From Amycolatopsis lexingtonensis (GTDB lineage: Bacteria > Actinomycetota > Actinomycetes > Mycobacteriales > Pseudonocardiaceae): a DNA stretch of 64,000 nucleotides. Location of the stretch: the NCBI RefSeq assembly GCF_014873755.1, contig NZ_JADBEG010000001.1, positions 3,288,501 through 3,352,500 of the forward strand, in the 5' to 3' direction. Each line of letters begins with the position of its first letter. Positions within the stretch are counted from its first letter, which is position 1. The notes beneath the pieces are model-generated. The model was given only the letters and a program-made list of their open reading frames with translations. It did not search any database and had not been told where the DNA came from. The position numbers were made by a program, and so were the translations under genes. Below, in pieces: positions 42,715 to 51,156 of the stretch.

Positions 42715-42721
42715 CGACCAC

Positions 42722-43333
42722 TCAGGACGGCCCGATCCCCGCCGCCCGCAGCCACACCACCTCGCAGGTCTCGGCGGCCTGGTCGAGTGCTTCGAGCGAA
42801 ACCGCCGACGCGTGGTAGAACGTCCGCTCGATCATCCAGCACACCGCGCCCGCGAGGGCCGGGGCACCGTCGGGCCCGTCGTGGGACGGCACGCCGGCCC
42901 GGACCAGGATCGCCGCGATCGCGGCGATGAAGATGTCCGCGGTCTCCGTCCACAACGCGCCGATCTCGGGGATGGTCGAAGCCTGGTCGATCGCGACGCG
43001 CATGATCAGGCCGTGCTCGCGCCAGTGGTCGCGGGTGCGGCGCATGGCCGTCGCGATCGCGTCGCGCGGTGCCGCCGGGTCGTCGGCCGCCGCGCGGGAC
43101 TTTTCGCGCAGTGCCTCGATCATCCTGGCGAAGAGCGCGACCAGGGCCTCCTGCTTGGAGCTGAAGTAGAAGTACATCGACGCGCGGGAGAGCCCGGCGC
43201 GCTCGGCGATGTCGCCGGCCGTGAGCGCGTCGAAGCTCTTGACCGCCAGCAGGTCCTCGAGGACTTCGAGGAGCTTCGCCTCGCGGATGTCCCCTTTGGA
43301 CGGTGCGGCGCGCCGGCGCCGGAGTTCAGGCAT
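42722..43333 (-). CDS. TetR-family regulator
   Basis: 203 residues from an ATG that overlaps the last 8 nt of the upstream SDR gene, showing translational coupling. Helix-turn-helix ALTAGDIAERAGLSRASMYFYFSSKQEAL; ends with an EthR-like C-terminal domain. Third gene of the operon after the acyl-CoA dehydrogenase-like flavoenzyme and the SDR, so it probably regulates this operon. Confidence 0.9.
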   Translation of the reverse strand: MPELRRRRAAPSKGDIREAKLLEVLEDLLAVKSFDALTAGDIAERAGLSRASMYFYFSSKQEALVALFARMIEALREKSRAAADDPAAPRDAIATAMRRTRDHWREHGLIMRVAIDQASTIPEIGALWTETADIFIAAIAAILVRAGVPSHDGPDGAPALAGAVCWMIERTFYHASAVSLEALDQAAETCEVVWLRAAGIGPS

Positions 43334-44189
43334 CGTTCGCCGCGATCTGGTGCCCGTCCGGGAAGTCCGTGGACCGCGACAGCTCTTCCCACGCCTCGAT
43401 GTCCGCGGCCACCGCGGCCCGGCCGCTCGCGACAAGCCGCAGCGCGTCCGACCCGAGCACGAGGTGCACCGGCGGCTTCTCCGCCTCGACCACGGCCAGC
43501 ACGGCTTCGGCGGCCTTGGCGGGGTTGCCGAGCTGGTTTCCGCTGGCGGCCTGCCGGGCCGCGCGGACCGGCTCGAACAGCTCGTCGTAGTCCGCGATCG
43601 ACCGCTCGCTGCGGACCATCGAACGGCCCGCCCAGTCCGTGCGGAACGAGCCGGGCTCGAGGATGGTCACGCGCACCCCGAACCCCGCGACCTCCTTGGA
43701 CAGGGTCTCCAGCATGCCCTCCACCGCGTACTTGCTGCCGCAGTAGTACGCCAGCCCGGGCACGGTCATCAGCCCGCCCATCGAGCTGACGGCGACGATG
43801 TGCCCCGAGCGCCGCTTCCGCATGCCCGGCAGGACCGCGTGGACGGTGGCCGCCACGCCGAAGACGTTGACGTCGAACTGCCTGCGCAGTTCGGTCATCG
43901 GGGACTCCTCGAACACGCCTTCGTGCCCGTAGCCGGCGTTGGCGATCAGCACGTCGATCGGGCCGACCGTGCGCTCGACCTCGCCGACCACGGCGAACAC
44001 CGCCTCGTCGTCGGTCACGTCGAGCTGCCGGGCGTGGGCGCGGCCGGGCGCGAGCGCCTCGAACTTCGCCAGGTCTCCGGGCTTGCGCACGGTGCCGACG
44101 ACGGTGTGCCCGGCCGCCAGCGCGCCTTCGGCGAAGGCGCGGCCGAGGCCGCTGCTCGCGCCGGTGATCAGGAAGGTTCGCTTCGTCAT
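43326..44189 (-). CDS. Short-chain dehydrogenase/reductase
   Basis: 287 residues. ITGASSGLG, NAGYGHEGVFEE, AVSSMGG and YYCGSK (Tyr/Lys pair). The long C-terminus after TDWAGRSMV is typical of the classical SDR group often called oxidoreductase/retinol-type. 10 bp after the flavoenzyme gene and overlapping the TetR start. Confidence 0.9.
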   Translation of the reverse strand: MTKRTFLITGASSGLGRAFAEGALAAGHTVVGTVRKPGDLAKFEALAPGRAHARQLDVTDDEAVFAVVGEVERTVGPIDVLIANAGYGHEGVFEESPMTELRRQFDVNVFGVAATVHAVLPGMRKRRSGHIVAVSSMGGLMTVPGLAYYCGSKYAVEGMLETLSKEVAGFGVRVTILEPGSFRTDWAGRSMVRSERSIADYDELFEPVRAARQAASGNQLGNPAKAAEAVLAVVEAEKPPVHLVLGSDALRLVASGRAAVAADIEAWEELSRSTDFPDGHQIAANDA

Positions 44190-44199
44190 GCCCTCGACT

Positions 44200-45291
44200 C
44201 TACGCCTGGTCGAGAAAATTCGACACTGTGTCGACTCTCTCGTTCAGTGCCGTGCCCAGGTTTTCCACCGCGAGGTAGGGGTTGAGGTGCGGGTGCCTGC
44301 TGCCGACGGCGACGTCCCGCCAGAACCGCTGCAGCACGTTCGACGTCGCGAAACCGCTCGAACCGTGCAGGTCGAGCATCCGCTCGACGGCGGCCCGGCA
44401 GTCCCGCCCGGCGTCGGCGAGGGCCATGCGCAGCCGCGGACCGTCCACAGGGGACAACTCGGCGGAACTCGCCTCACGGGCGACCTCGAGCATCGTCTTC
44501 TCGGCACGCTCCACGAGGTAGGTGGCCTCCGCCAGCCACTGGCGGGCCCCCGCCGACTCGCCCATGCGCGAGTACGCGGTCATGAACGGCTTGCGGTCCG
44601 AGGCGAACATCGCGGTGACGGCGTCGAGCGCCCCTTGGGCGGCGCCCACGACCGGGCCGAGCACCGTGGTGGCGTACAGCATCGCGTCTCCCAGGGGGAA
44701 GGGCGACGCCGCCGCGATCCGGCCGGACGGCACGAGGACGCCGTCGGCGACCAGGGTGTGGCTGCCGGTGCCGCGCATGCCCGCCATGTCCCACGTCCGC
44801 TCGACGACGAGGTCGGCCGTCGGCACCAGCGCGAAGGAGAACTCGCCGTCGACCATGACCGCGAGCGTGGCCCAGACCGCGTCTTCGCAGCCCGAGACGT
44901 TCGGCCAGCGGCCGGTTACGCGCACCCCGTCCGGCACCCGCTCGCCCCGCGCGCCGGGCACCCCCGAACCGCAGAAGAGCGTGTCCGGATCGGCGAAGAA
45001 GTCCGGCGTCGCGGCGCCGGGGAAGGTGCGGGCGGCGAGGTTCTTCGATGTCACGCAGGTCCCGGCGATCCACGCGGTGGACGGGCAGGCCCGGCCGAGA
45101 CCGGTCAGCCGGCGCGCGACGGTCTCCGCGTCCGCCCATTCCCCGCCGTGCTCCCGCGGGGTCCGCCAGGCGAAGACGCCGTCCTCGCGCAGTGCGGCCA
45201 AGCCTTCACCGGCCGGCCGGTCGTTCTGCTCGGTTTTTCCGGCGTGGGTGCGCAGGACGTCAACGGTCCCGGCGTTCGCGTATTCGATCAC
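44200..45291 (-). CDS. Acyl-CoA dehydrogenase-fold flavoenzyme (group D monooxygenase-like)
   Basis: 363 residues, GTG start. N-terminal helices EDGVFAWRTPREHGGEW and ACPSTAWIAG, middle beta domain GRWPNVSGCEDAVWATL and MRGTGSHTLVADGVLVP, then four helices ending HLNPYLAVENLGTAL. The SGCEDA and RGTGSH motifs fit HpaB/HsaA-like two-component flavin monooxygenases better than true acyl-CoA dehydrogenases. First gene of a three-gene operon and divergent from an AraC regulator. A flavin reductase partner is not in the window. Confidence 0.85.
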   Translation of the reverse strand: MIEYANAGTVDVLRTHAGKTEQNDRPAGEGLAALREDGVFAWRTPREHGGEWADAETVARRLTGLGRACPSTAWIAGTCVTSKNLAARTFPGAATPDFFADPDTLFCGSGVPGARGERVPDGVRVTGRWPNVSGCEDAVWATLAVMVDGEFSFALVPTADLVVERTWDMAGMRGTGSHTLVADGVLVPSGRIAAASPFPLGDAMLYATTVLGPVVGAAQGALDAVTAMFASDRKPFMTAYSRMGESAGARQWLAEATYLVERAEKTMLEVAREASSAELSPVDGPRLRMALADAGRDCRAAVERMLDLHGSSGFATSNVLQRFWRDVAVGSRHPHLNPYLAVENLGTALNERVDTVSNFLDQA

Positions 45292-45380
45292 TCCACCGAC
45301 TCAAGCACCGGCCGCGCGCGGCGTGCCATGCGCGAGCGGCACCGGTTCATACGCGGCTGTGCGCCGGTAGCATCGCCGGC

Positions 45381-46286
45381 ATGGACCTGATCAGCGAGGT
45401 GATCCGCACCGTGCGGGTCGGGAGCGCCGGCGCTCGCCTGATCAGGCAGACCTCTCCGGCGGGCCTGCGGTTCGCCGCGTTCGACGGCAGCGGGTTCCAC
45501 ATCATCACGCGCGGCACCTGCTGGCTGATCGGCCACGACGAGCCCGTCGCCCTGCGGCCGGGCGACATCGTGCTCACCTCGTCCGGCGCCGAGCACGGGC
45601 TCAGCGAGGAACCTCGCGCACTGGCGGACATCCCGCTCTTCGAGCTGGGCGCGGACCTGCCGGGCGCGGGGCCGGCGTCGTTCGAATTCCTGTGCGGGGC
45701 CTACCGGCTCGACCACGGCCAGGCGCCCCAGTACCTGCGCGCGCTGCCCGACCTCATCACGCTGTCGCCGGACCACGACCGCCACCCGGAGCTGCGGTCC
45801 CTGATCGACCTCCTCGTCGCCGACGTCTCCGTGGCCGGGCCCGGCTCCGGCGCGACGCGGCGGGCGCTGCTGGACCTGATCCTCGTCCAGGTCCTGCGCC
45901 AGTGGCACGAGCGCGACGGCGCGGCCGGGTGGCCGGAGGTCGCCCACCCGGGGATCGCGGCCGCGCTGCGCGAGATCCACGAAAACCCGCACCGGCCGTG
46001 GACGGTGGGCCGGCTGAGCGAGGTCGCGGGCCTGCCCCGCACGGCCTTCTCCCGGCTGTTCACCACCGCGGTGGGCCGGCCGCCGATGACCTACCTGACC
46101 GGCTGGCGGCTGGCCCGCGCCGCGCAGCTGCTCCGGGAAACCGACGCCGCGCTGGCGAGCATCGCCCCGAAGGTGGGCTACTCGACCGAGTTCGCGTTCT
46201 CGGCGGCCTTCCGCCGCGAGTACGGCGTGTCACCGGGGCGGTTCCGCAGTGCCCGGCCGACCCTCACCGCCGCCGACGCTCACTGA
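45381..46286 (+). CDS. AraC-family regulator with cupin sensor domain
   Basis: 301 residues. N-terminal cupin (AraC_binding type: LIRQTSPAGLRFAAF, RGTCWLIG, LRPGDIVLTSSGAEHGL) and a C-terminal double helix-turn-helix (WTVGRLSEVAGLPRTAFSRLF; SIAPKVGYSTEFAFSAAFRREYGVSPGRFR). The latter is the classical AraC signature. Divergent from the flavoenzyme operon and likely its activator; the ligand would bind the cupin. Confidence 0.92.
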   Translation: MDLISEVIRTVRVGSAGARLIRQTSPAGLRFAAFDGSGFHIITRGTCWLIGHDEPVALRPGDIVLTSSGAEHGLSEEPRALADIPLFELGADLPGAGPASFEFLCGAYRLDHGQAPQYLRALPDLITLSPDHDRHPELRSLIDLLVADVSVAGPGSGATRRALLDLILVQVLRQWHERDGAAGWPEVAHPGIAAALREIHENPHRPWTVGRLSEVAGLPRTAFSRLFTTAVGRPPMTYLTGWRLARAAQLLRETDAALASIAPKVGYSTEFAFSAAFRREYGVSPGRFRSARPTLTAADAH

Positions 46287-46337
46287 TCGTTCAGGAGCTG
46301 AGCGACGTGCTCGGCGAGCACGAGGTAGGCTCGCACC

Positions 46338-46514
46338 GTGCCCCTCACCGTCCGTTTCGCCCGTGGCCGCCGGCCGCGTGGCTGCCAGGCGCCCGCGCGG
46401 CGCGTGCGCGGACGCCGGGTGCGGTACGCGATCGGCTCCGAAGCGGGCCAGGTCGACGGGATGCGATGGCACCGTGCGCCGCACGTCGCGAGGGATCACC
46501 GGCTGACCTGGTGA
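46338..46514 (+). CDS. Possible small basic ORF or leader peptide before trpB
   Basis: 58 codons from a GTG after GAGGTAGG, with third-position GC typical of genes here; over a quarter of the residues are Arg. The last sense codon is Trp (LTW then stop) and another Trp is 14 codons earlier. The stop lies inside the loop of the following hairpin. A shorter start (ATG at 46461) gives a 17-residue peptide with the same two Trp codons. It could be a trp attenuation leader or an ordinary small protein; it lacks the tandem Trp codons of proven leaders. Confidence 0.35.
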   Translation: MPLTVRFARGRRPRGCQAPARRVRGRRVRYAIGSEAGQVDGMRWHRAPHVARDHRLTW

Positions 46515-46544
46515 GCCCGCGTGTTCGTGCGCTCCGGTGATCCC
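46492..46544. promoter_or_regulatory. Candidate attenuator structure in the trpBA leader
   Basis: GGGATCACCGG (46492-46502) and CCGGTGATCCC (46534-46544) are perfect 11-bp arms. The left arm lies within the last codons of the small ORF, so a ribosome paused on the terminal Trp codon (46509-46511) would cover it and stop the hairpin forming. Confidence 0.4.
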
Positions 46545-46560
46545 CGACCAGCCACGAACC

Positions 46561-46579
46561 ACCCGGGACTCCCCCGGGT
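46561..46579. promoter_or_regulatory. Short hairpin before the trpB ribosome site
   Basis: ACCCGGG (46561-46567) and CCCGGGT (46573-46579) with a 5-nt loop end directly at CAGGAGC, the trpB ribosome-binding site. It could modulate translation initiation or act as part of a terminator. Confidence 0.4.
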
Positions 46580-46594
46580 CAGGAGCACATCGCC

Positions 46595-47821
46595 ATGCCA
46601 GAATTCTTCTTCCCGGCCGCGCCGGGAACCCTTCCCGACTCCGCGGGCTACTTCGGCGCCTTCGGCGGGCAGTACGTCCCCCAAGCGCTCGTCGCCGCCA
46701 TCGACCAGGTCGCCGCCGAATACGAGCGGGCGAAAGACGATCCCGCCTTCGTCGCCCGGTTCGAGGATCTGCTCGCCCACTACGTCGGCCGTCCCAGCGC
46801 GCTCACCGAGGTCCCGCGCTTCGCCGCGCACGCCGGTGGCGCGCGGGTCTTCCTCAAGCGCGAAGACCTCAACCACACCGGCTCGCACAAGGTGAACAAC
46901 GCGCTCGGCCAGGCCCTGCTGGCGCAGCGCATGGGCAAAACCCGCGTCATCGCCGAGACCGGCGCGGGCTCGCACGGCGTCGCGACCGCCACCGCGTGCG
47001 CGCTGACCGGCCTCGCCTGCACCGTCTACATGGGAGAGACGGACATCCGGCGCCAAGCGGTCAACGTGGCGCGGATGGAGCTGCTGGGCGCCGAAGTCGT
47101 CCCGGTGACCTCCGGGTCGCGCACCCTCAAGGACGCCATCAACGAGACCTTCCGCGACTGGGTCGCCCGCGTCGAGGACACGCACTACCTGTTCGGGACG
47201 GTCGCCGGGCCGCACCCGTTCCCGGCCATGATCCGCGACTTCCAGCGCGTCATCGGCGTCGAAGCCCGCCGCCAGCTCCTCGAGCGGACCGGACGGCTGC
47301 CCGACGCCGCGATCGCTTGTGTGGGCGGCGGATCCAACGCGATCGGCCTGTTCCACACCTTCCTCGACGACCCCGGCGTCCGGCTGATCGGCTGCGAAGC
47401 CGCCGGGCACGGCGTGGACAGCGGGGAGCACGCGGCGTCGCTGTCGGCGGGCGATCCGGGGTTCCTGCACGGCTCCCGCTCCTACGTCCTGCAGGACGAC
47501 GAAGGCCAGATCCTCGAAGCCTGGTCGATTTCGGCCGGGCTCGACTACCCCGGCGTCGGCCCCGAACACGCGCACCTGCACGACTCCGGCCGCGCCGAGT
47601 ACCGCCCGGTCACCGACGACGAGGCGATGCACGCGTTCCGGCTGCTCGCCGCGACCGAGGGCATCGTCCCGGCGATCGAGAGCGCGCATGCACTGGCAGG
47701 CGCGCTCCGGGTCGGCGCCGAACTCGGCCCGGACGCCGTCCTCCTGGTGAACCTTTCCGGGCGCGGCGACAAGGACCTCGACACGGCCGCCGTCCACTTC
47801 GGACTGGAGGGCGCGCGATGA
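46595..47821 (+). CDS. trpB: Tryptophan synthase beta chain
   Basis: 408 residues, the usual TrpB length. Joins indole and serine to tryptophan with PLP. PLP Lys is residue 99 in [13 protein letters not shown]; the phosphate loop is [11 protein letters not shown] and the late conserved segment is [11 protein letters not shown]. All residues of the canonical TrpB1 type are present. The stop overlaps the trpA start (ATGA), so the two subunits of the alpha2beta2 complex are made together. No other trp gene is in the window, so this pair is detached from trpE/D/C or is an extra copy. Confidence 0.97.
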   Translation: MPEFFFPAAPGTLPDSAGYFGAFGGQYVPQALVAAIDQVAAEYERAKDDPAFVARFEDLLAHYVGRPSALTEVPRFAAHAGGARVFLKREDLNHTGSHKVNNALGQALLAQRMGKTRVIAETGAGSHGVATATACALTGLACTVYMGETDIRRQAVNVARMELLGAEVVPVTSGSRTLKDAINETFRDWVARVEDTHYLFGTVAGPHPFPAMIRDFQRVIGVEARRQLLERTGRLPDAAIACVGGGSNAIGLFHTFLDDPGVRLIGCEAAGHGVDSGEHAASLSAGDPGFLHGSRSYVLQDDEGQILEAWSISAGLDYPGVGPEHAHLHDSGRAEYRPVTDDEAMHAFRLLAATEGIVPAIESAHALAGALRVGAELGPDAVLLVNLSGRGDKDLDTAAVHFGLEGAR

Positions 47822-48612
47822 GCCTGCGGTCGCTCACCGAGACCCTCGCCCGGACGAAGGCGGCCGGGCGGGCCGCCCTCATCGCCTACCTGCCCGCCGG
47901 GTTCCCCACCGTCGACGCGGGGATCGCCGCCATCCGGGCGACCCTCGACGCCGGGGCCGACATCGTCGAAGTCGGCCTGCCGCACAGCGATCCGGTGCTG
48001 GACGGCCCGGTCATCCAGACCGCCGACGACATCGCGCTGCGCGGCGGGCTCCGGATCGCGGACGTCCTGCGCACGGTCCGCGAAGTCCACGCCGCCACGG
48101 GCAAGCCGGTGCTGGTGATGTCCTACTGGAACCCGGTGGCCCGCTACGGCGTCGAGCGGTTCGCGCGCGAGCTGGCCGCCGCCGGTGGTTCGGGCTGCGT
48201 GCTGCCGGATCTGCCGGTGGCCGAGTCGGCGGAGTGGCGGCGGCACGCGGCGGCGCACGACCTGGCGACGGTGTTCGTGGTCGCGCCGAGCAGCACGGAC
48301 TCGCAGCTGGCGGAGACGGCCGCGGCCGGCACCGGGTTCGTCTACGCGTCGGCGCTGATGGGCGTCACCGGGACGCGCGAGTCGGTGGACGAGGCCGCCG
48401 CCGTGCTGGCGCACCGGCTCCGCGCGGTCACCGACCTGCCGGTCTGCGTCGGCATGGGTGTCGCGGACGCGCGCCAGGCCGCCGAAGTGGCCGCGTTCGC
48501 CGACGGCGTGATCGTCGGGTCGGCCCTGGTCGAGACGCTCCTCGGCGCGCACGAGGGCACGGCCGCGCTCGAACGGCTCACCGCACGGCTCGCGGCGGGC
48601 GTGCGCGCCTGA
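47818..48612 (+). CDS. trpA: Tryptophan synthase alpha chain
   Basis: 264 residues. Cleaves indole-3-glycerol phosphate to indole and glyceraldehyde 3-phosphate; indole passes by a tunnel to TrpB. The catalytic Glu is in [12 protein letters not shown] and the catalytic Asp in VLDGPVIQ. The flexible loop ([11 protein letters not shown]) and the phosphate-binding VCVGMGVAD and GVIVGSALV are also present. ATG overlaps the trpB stop. Confidence 0.97.
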   Translation: MSLRSLTETLARTKAAGRAALIAYLPAGFPTVDAGIAAIRATLDAGADIVEVGLPHSDPVLDGPVIQTADDIALRGGLRIADVLRTVREVHAATGKPVLVMSYWNPVARYGVERFARELAAAGGSGCVLPDLPVAESAEWRRHAAAHDLATVFVVAPSSTDSQLAETAAAGTGFVYASALMGVTGTRESVDEAAAVLAHRLRAVTDLPVCVGMGVADARQAAEVAAFADGVIVGSALVETLLGAHEGTAALERLTARLAAGVRA

Positions 48613-48645
48613 CCCGGGTGGCCGGGCTCGCCGCGGCGGGCCCGG

Positions 48646-49491
48646 TCACTCGGCCTCGAGGAACTGCTGGGTGCCGATCACGCGGAGCAGCTCGAGCTTC
48701 TCCGCGGCGTCCGTGCCCTCCAGCGGCAGGAGGATCCGGATCCGCAACCCCGCTTCGGGCAGCTGGAGCAGCCGGCACCGCAACCGGATCACTCCCACTG
48801 CGGGGTGCTGGACGTCCTTGAGGTCGGCGTGCCGGACGGCGACGTCGTGCCGCTCCCACAGCGTGCGGAACTCCTCGCTCCGCGCGGTGAGGTCGTCGAC
48901 CAGCCGCGTGATCTCGTCGTCCTCGCCGCGGCGGGAGTACGTGGCGCGAAGGTCGCTGACGTGCGCGGCCGACAGGCGCGCCCGATCGGCCTCCGGAACG
49001 TGCGCACGGGACTCCTCGCGGGTGAACCAGAGCCGGTAGACGTTGTTTTCCCCGTCCGGGCGCTGCTCGGTCCGGCACGCCACGGCGTCGTCGAGCGCGT
49101 TGGTGTGGAGCACGTCGCCGACCTCGTTGTAGACGCACGTCGGCAGGTCGTCGAGGTGCGCGACGAGCTGACGCAGGCCGGGGTCGAGCCGCCGTCCGAC
49201 CTGGCGCGGCGGCGTGGGCACACCGGCGAGCCGGAACAGGTGGTCCTTCTCGTCGGGGGTACACCGCAGCGCGCGGGCGAGGGCGGCCACCACCTGCTCC
49301 GAGGGATTGGAGCCGCGGGCCTGTTCCAGCCGGGCGTAGAAGTCGCTCGACAACCCCGCCAGCACCGCGACCTCCTCGCGCCGCAAGCCAGGCGTCCGGC
49401 GGCGTCGGGTGGCCGGCAGGCCGACTTCCGACGGCGAGAGCCCTTCCCGCCGCCGGCGCAGGAATTCGGCGAGCCCGGTCCGGTCGATCAC
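48646..49491 (-). CDS. XRE-family regulator with MmyB-like C-terminal domain (2 of 3)
   Basis: 281 residues from a GTG (VIDRTGLAEFL) just after GGAG. HTH core TPGLRREEVAVLAGLSSDFYARLEQARG, then the MmyB-type domain (CVYNEVGDVLHTNALDDAVAC, EEFRTLWERHDVAVRHADLK). Divergent from an alpha/beta hydrolase 101 bp away, with a 9-bp dyad between. Confidence 0.9.
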   Translation of the reverse strand: MIDRTGLAEFLRRRREGLSPSEVGLPATRRRRTPGLRREEVAVLAGLSSDFYARLEQARGSNPSEQVVAALARALRCTPDEKDHLFRLAGVPTPPRQVGRRLDPGLRQLVAHLDDLPTCVYNEVGDVLHTNALDDAVACRTEQRPDGENNVYRLWFTREESRAHVPEADRARLSAAHVSDLRATYSRRGEDDEITRLVDDLTARSEEFRTLWERHDVAVRHADLKDVQHPAVGVIRLRCRLLQLPEAGLRIRILLPLEGTDAAEKLELLRVIGTQQFLEAE

Positions 49492-49523
49492 GGCTCCAGC
49501 ATGCGCGCGGGGCCGCGGCCGCG

Positions 49524-49546
49524 TCCAGGACCAGGTCGGTCCTGGA
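49524..49546. promoter_or_regulatory. Dyad between XRE regulator and alpha/beta hydrolase
   Basis: TCCAGGACC (49524-49532) and GGTCCTGGA (49538-49546) are perfect 9-bp arms with a 5-nt spacer; probable operator of the divergent XRE protein. Confidence 0.55.
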
Positions 49547-49592
49547 TGGACCGGCCCTGCCCGGCCCCGGTTTCCGGCCACAGGCTGGGCCC

Positions 49593-50543
49593 ATGGAAAA
49601 CAATTACGTCCGGCTGGCCCGGCGCATCCCGGTTCCCGACGCGGTCCCGGCCGTCGCGGTCAACCCGGTCACCCTGCCCGCGCCCGGCCGCGGCCTCCCG
49701 CTGGAGCTGCGGGTCACGGCGCCCCTGCGGGGTGACGCGCTGCCGATCGTGCTCCTGTCCCACGGCGGCGGCAGCTCGCAGTACCTGAAGTCGAAAGACG
49801 GCTACGCGCCGCTCACCGACTTCTACGCGAGCCACGGGTTCGCCGTGCTCCAGCCGACCCACCTCAGCTCGCCCAACGGCGGGCTCGGCCTCGACGAAAC
49901 GGCACCGGGCCACCCGCTGTTCTGGCGCTCGCGGATCGACGACTTCGTGCTGATCCTCGACCACCTGGCCGCCATCGAGGCCCAGGCCCCGGTCCTCGCC
50001 GGCCGCCTCGACCCGGCGCGCGTCGCCGCCGTCGGGCACTCCGCGGGCGGCAACACCGTCAGCGCGCTGCTCGGCGCACGGACCGGCGTCGACCTGCGTG
50101 ACCCGCGCATCAAGGCCGGGGTACTGCTCACCCCGACCGGCAGCGCCGAGGGCATGACCGAAACCATGCGCGCGCGGTACCCCGAGCTGGACGCCGACTT
50201 CTCGCACCTGACCACGCGGACCTTGGTCGTCCACGGCGACGAGGACGGGAACCCCGCCGCCACCACGCGGGGCGCCGCCTGGCACGCCGAGCCGTACCAC
50301 CTCAGCCCCGGCGCGGACGCGCTGCTGGTCCTGCCGGGCGCGAAGCACTACCTGGGCGGCATCATGGGCTACAGCCTCGCCGAAACGGACGATGAGGACC
50401 CCGAGCGGCTGGCGGTCACCCAGCGGATGACGTGGGCGTACCTGTGGTCCGCGCTGCACGAGGGAGATCCGGCGTGGCAGCGGGCGATCGAGGCGATCGG
50501 TACCGACCCTTCGCTCGGGCGGGTCCAGACCAAGCACCCGTGA
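49593..50543 (+). CDS. Alpha/beta hydrolase (lipase/chlorophyllase-like)
   Basis: 316 residues. Nucleophile elbow GHSAGG near residue 150, oxyanion strand VLLSHGGGSS near residue 55, acid loop VVHGDEDGNP and the final His in GAKHYLGG. No signal peptide. The family includes platelet-activating-factor acetylhydrolase-like and dienelactone hydrolase-like esterases; exact substrate unknown. Repeat copy 3 follows its stop. Confidence 0.87.
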   Translation: MENNYVRLARRIPVPDAVPAVAVNPVTLPAPGRGLPLELRVTAPLRGDALPIVLLSHGGGSSQYLKSKDGYAPLTDFYASHGFAVLQPTHLSSPNGGLGLDETAPGHPLFWRSRIDDFVLILDHLAAIEAQAPVLAGRLDPARVAAVGHSAGGNTVSALLGARTGVDLRDPRIKAGVLLTPTGSAEGMTETMRARYPELDADFSHLTTRTLVVHGDEDGNPAATTRGAAWHAEPYHLSPGADALLVLPGAKHYLGGIMGYSLAETDDEDPERLAVTQRMTWAYLWSALHEGDPAWQRAIEAIGTDPSLGRVQTKHP

Positions 50544-50583
50544 CGCGGTTGTCCACAGTGGACCTCAGCGTCGCGCGCCAAAG

Positions 50584-50636
50584 GTCTTGAATGAGTCATT
50601 CAGGGCGCCGGAGGTCCTGAATGACTCATTCAAGAC
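50584..50636. repeat. 53-bp double-palindrome repeat, copy 3
   Basis: Arms 50584-50604 and 50616-50636 are perfectly complementary and identical to those of copy 2; the 11-nt spacer differs. Lies between the converging hydrolase and MarR genes, a position where it could act as a bidirectional terminator. Confidence 0.9.
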
Positions 50637-50656
50637 ATCCGAGCGGGGCCCTGAGG

Positions 50657-51103
50657 TCAGCGGCGTGGTCCGGCCTGGGCGGCCTTGATCAGGAGCCCGT
50701 GCAAGACACCTCGCTCGGCTTCGGTCAGCGTGCCGATCGACTCCGCCAAGACCTCCTCGAGGATGACCGACCCGGCCTCGTAGGCGCGCCGGCCGTCCTC
50801 GGTCAGCTCGTGCCGCGTGGCCCGGCCGGGGCCGTCCGCGCGCTTCAGCAGCCCCCGGTCGATCATCCGCTTGGCGAGGGTGCCCATCGACTGGTCGGTC
50901 TGGAAAGTCAGCTCCGCCAGCGTGTGCAGCGTGGCGTCCGGCTGCTCGTTCAGGTGCCGCAGGACGTCCCACTGCACCAGGGAAAGCCCCGCGTGCGCGG
51001 ACAACCGGCGGTTGCCCTCGCGGTGGTGCCGCCATTGCAGGCGCTTCACCGCGAGCCCGACTTCTTTAAGCGACGGCGACACTGACGCAGCGTATCCCAC
51101 CAC
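50657..51103 (-). CDS. MarR-family regulator
   Basis: 148 residues from a GTG 7 nt after AGGAG; a TTG 8 codons upstream is open but lacks a ribosome site. Winged helix LSLVQWDVLRHLNEQP, HTLAELTFQTDQSMGTLAKRMIDRGLLKR and the wing GPGRATRHELTEDG. Divergent from the alpha/beta hydrolase at 51157, which it most likely represses. Confidence 0.92.
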   Translation of the reverse strand: MVGYAASVSPSLKEVGLAVKRLQWRHHREGNRRLSAHAGLSLVQWDVLRHLNEQPDATLHTLAELTFQTDQSMGTLAKRMIDRGLLKRADGPGRATRHELTEDGRRAYEAGSVILEEVLAESIGTLTEAERGVLHGLLIKAAQAGPRR

Positions 51104-51156
51104 CGGCGTTCTCCTCACACTTGGCAAACTAAGGATGTTTATATAAGCTTGTTTAC
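51104..51156. promoter_or_regulatory. A/T-rich divergent control region of MarR/hydrolase pair
   Basis: The stretch 51121-51156 is strongly A/T-rich for this genome and contains GTTTATATAAGCTTGTTTAC with two GTTTA words in direct repeat, immediately before the hydrolase ATG. It is a likely promoter and MarR binding site; the hydrolase mRNA would be leaderless or nearly so. Confidence 0.45.

Larger units (their letters stand above)
46287..46594. other. Leader region of trpBA
   Basis: 308 bp without a large gene. It contains a possible 58-codon frame (46338-46514), a long-range hairpin (46492-46502 with 46534-46544) and a short hairpin just before the trpB ribosome site (46561-46579). No clear promoter was found. 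Confidence 0.5.

Noticed and set aside
46287..46594. tRNATrp-sensing T-box upstream of trpB
   Set aside because: I could not find the conserved T-box antiterminator bulge (TGGNACC) in the leader.
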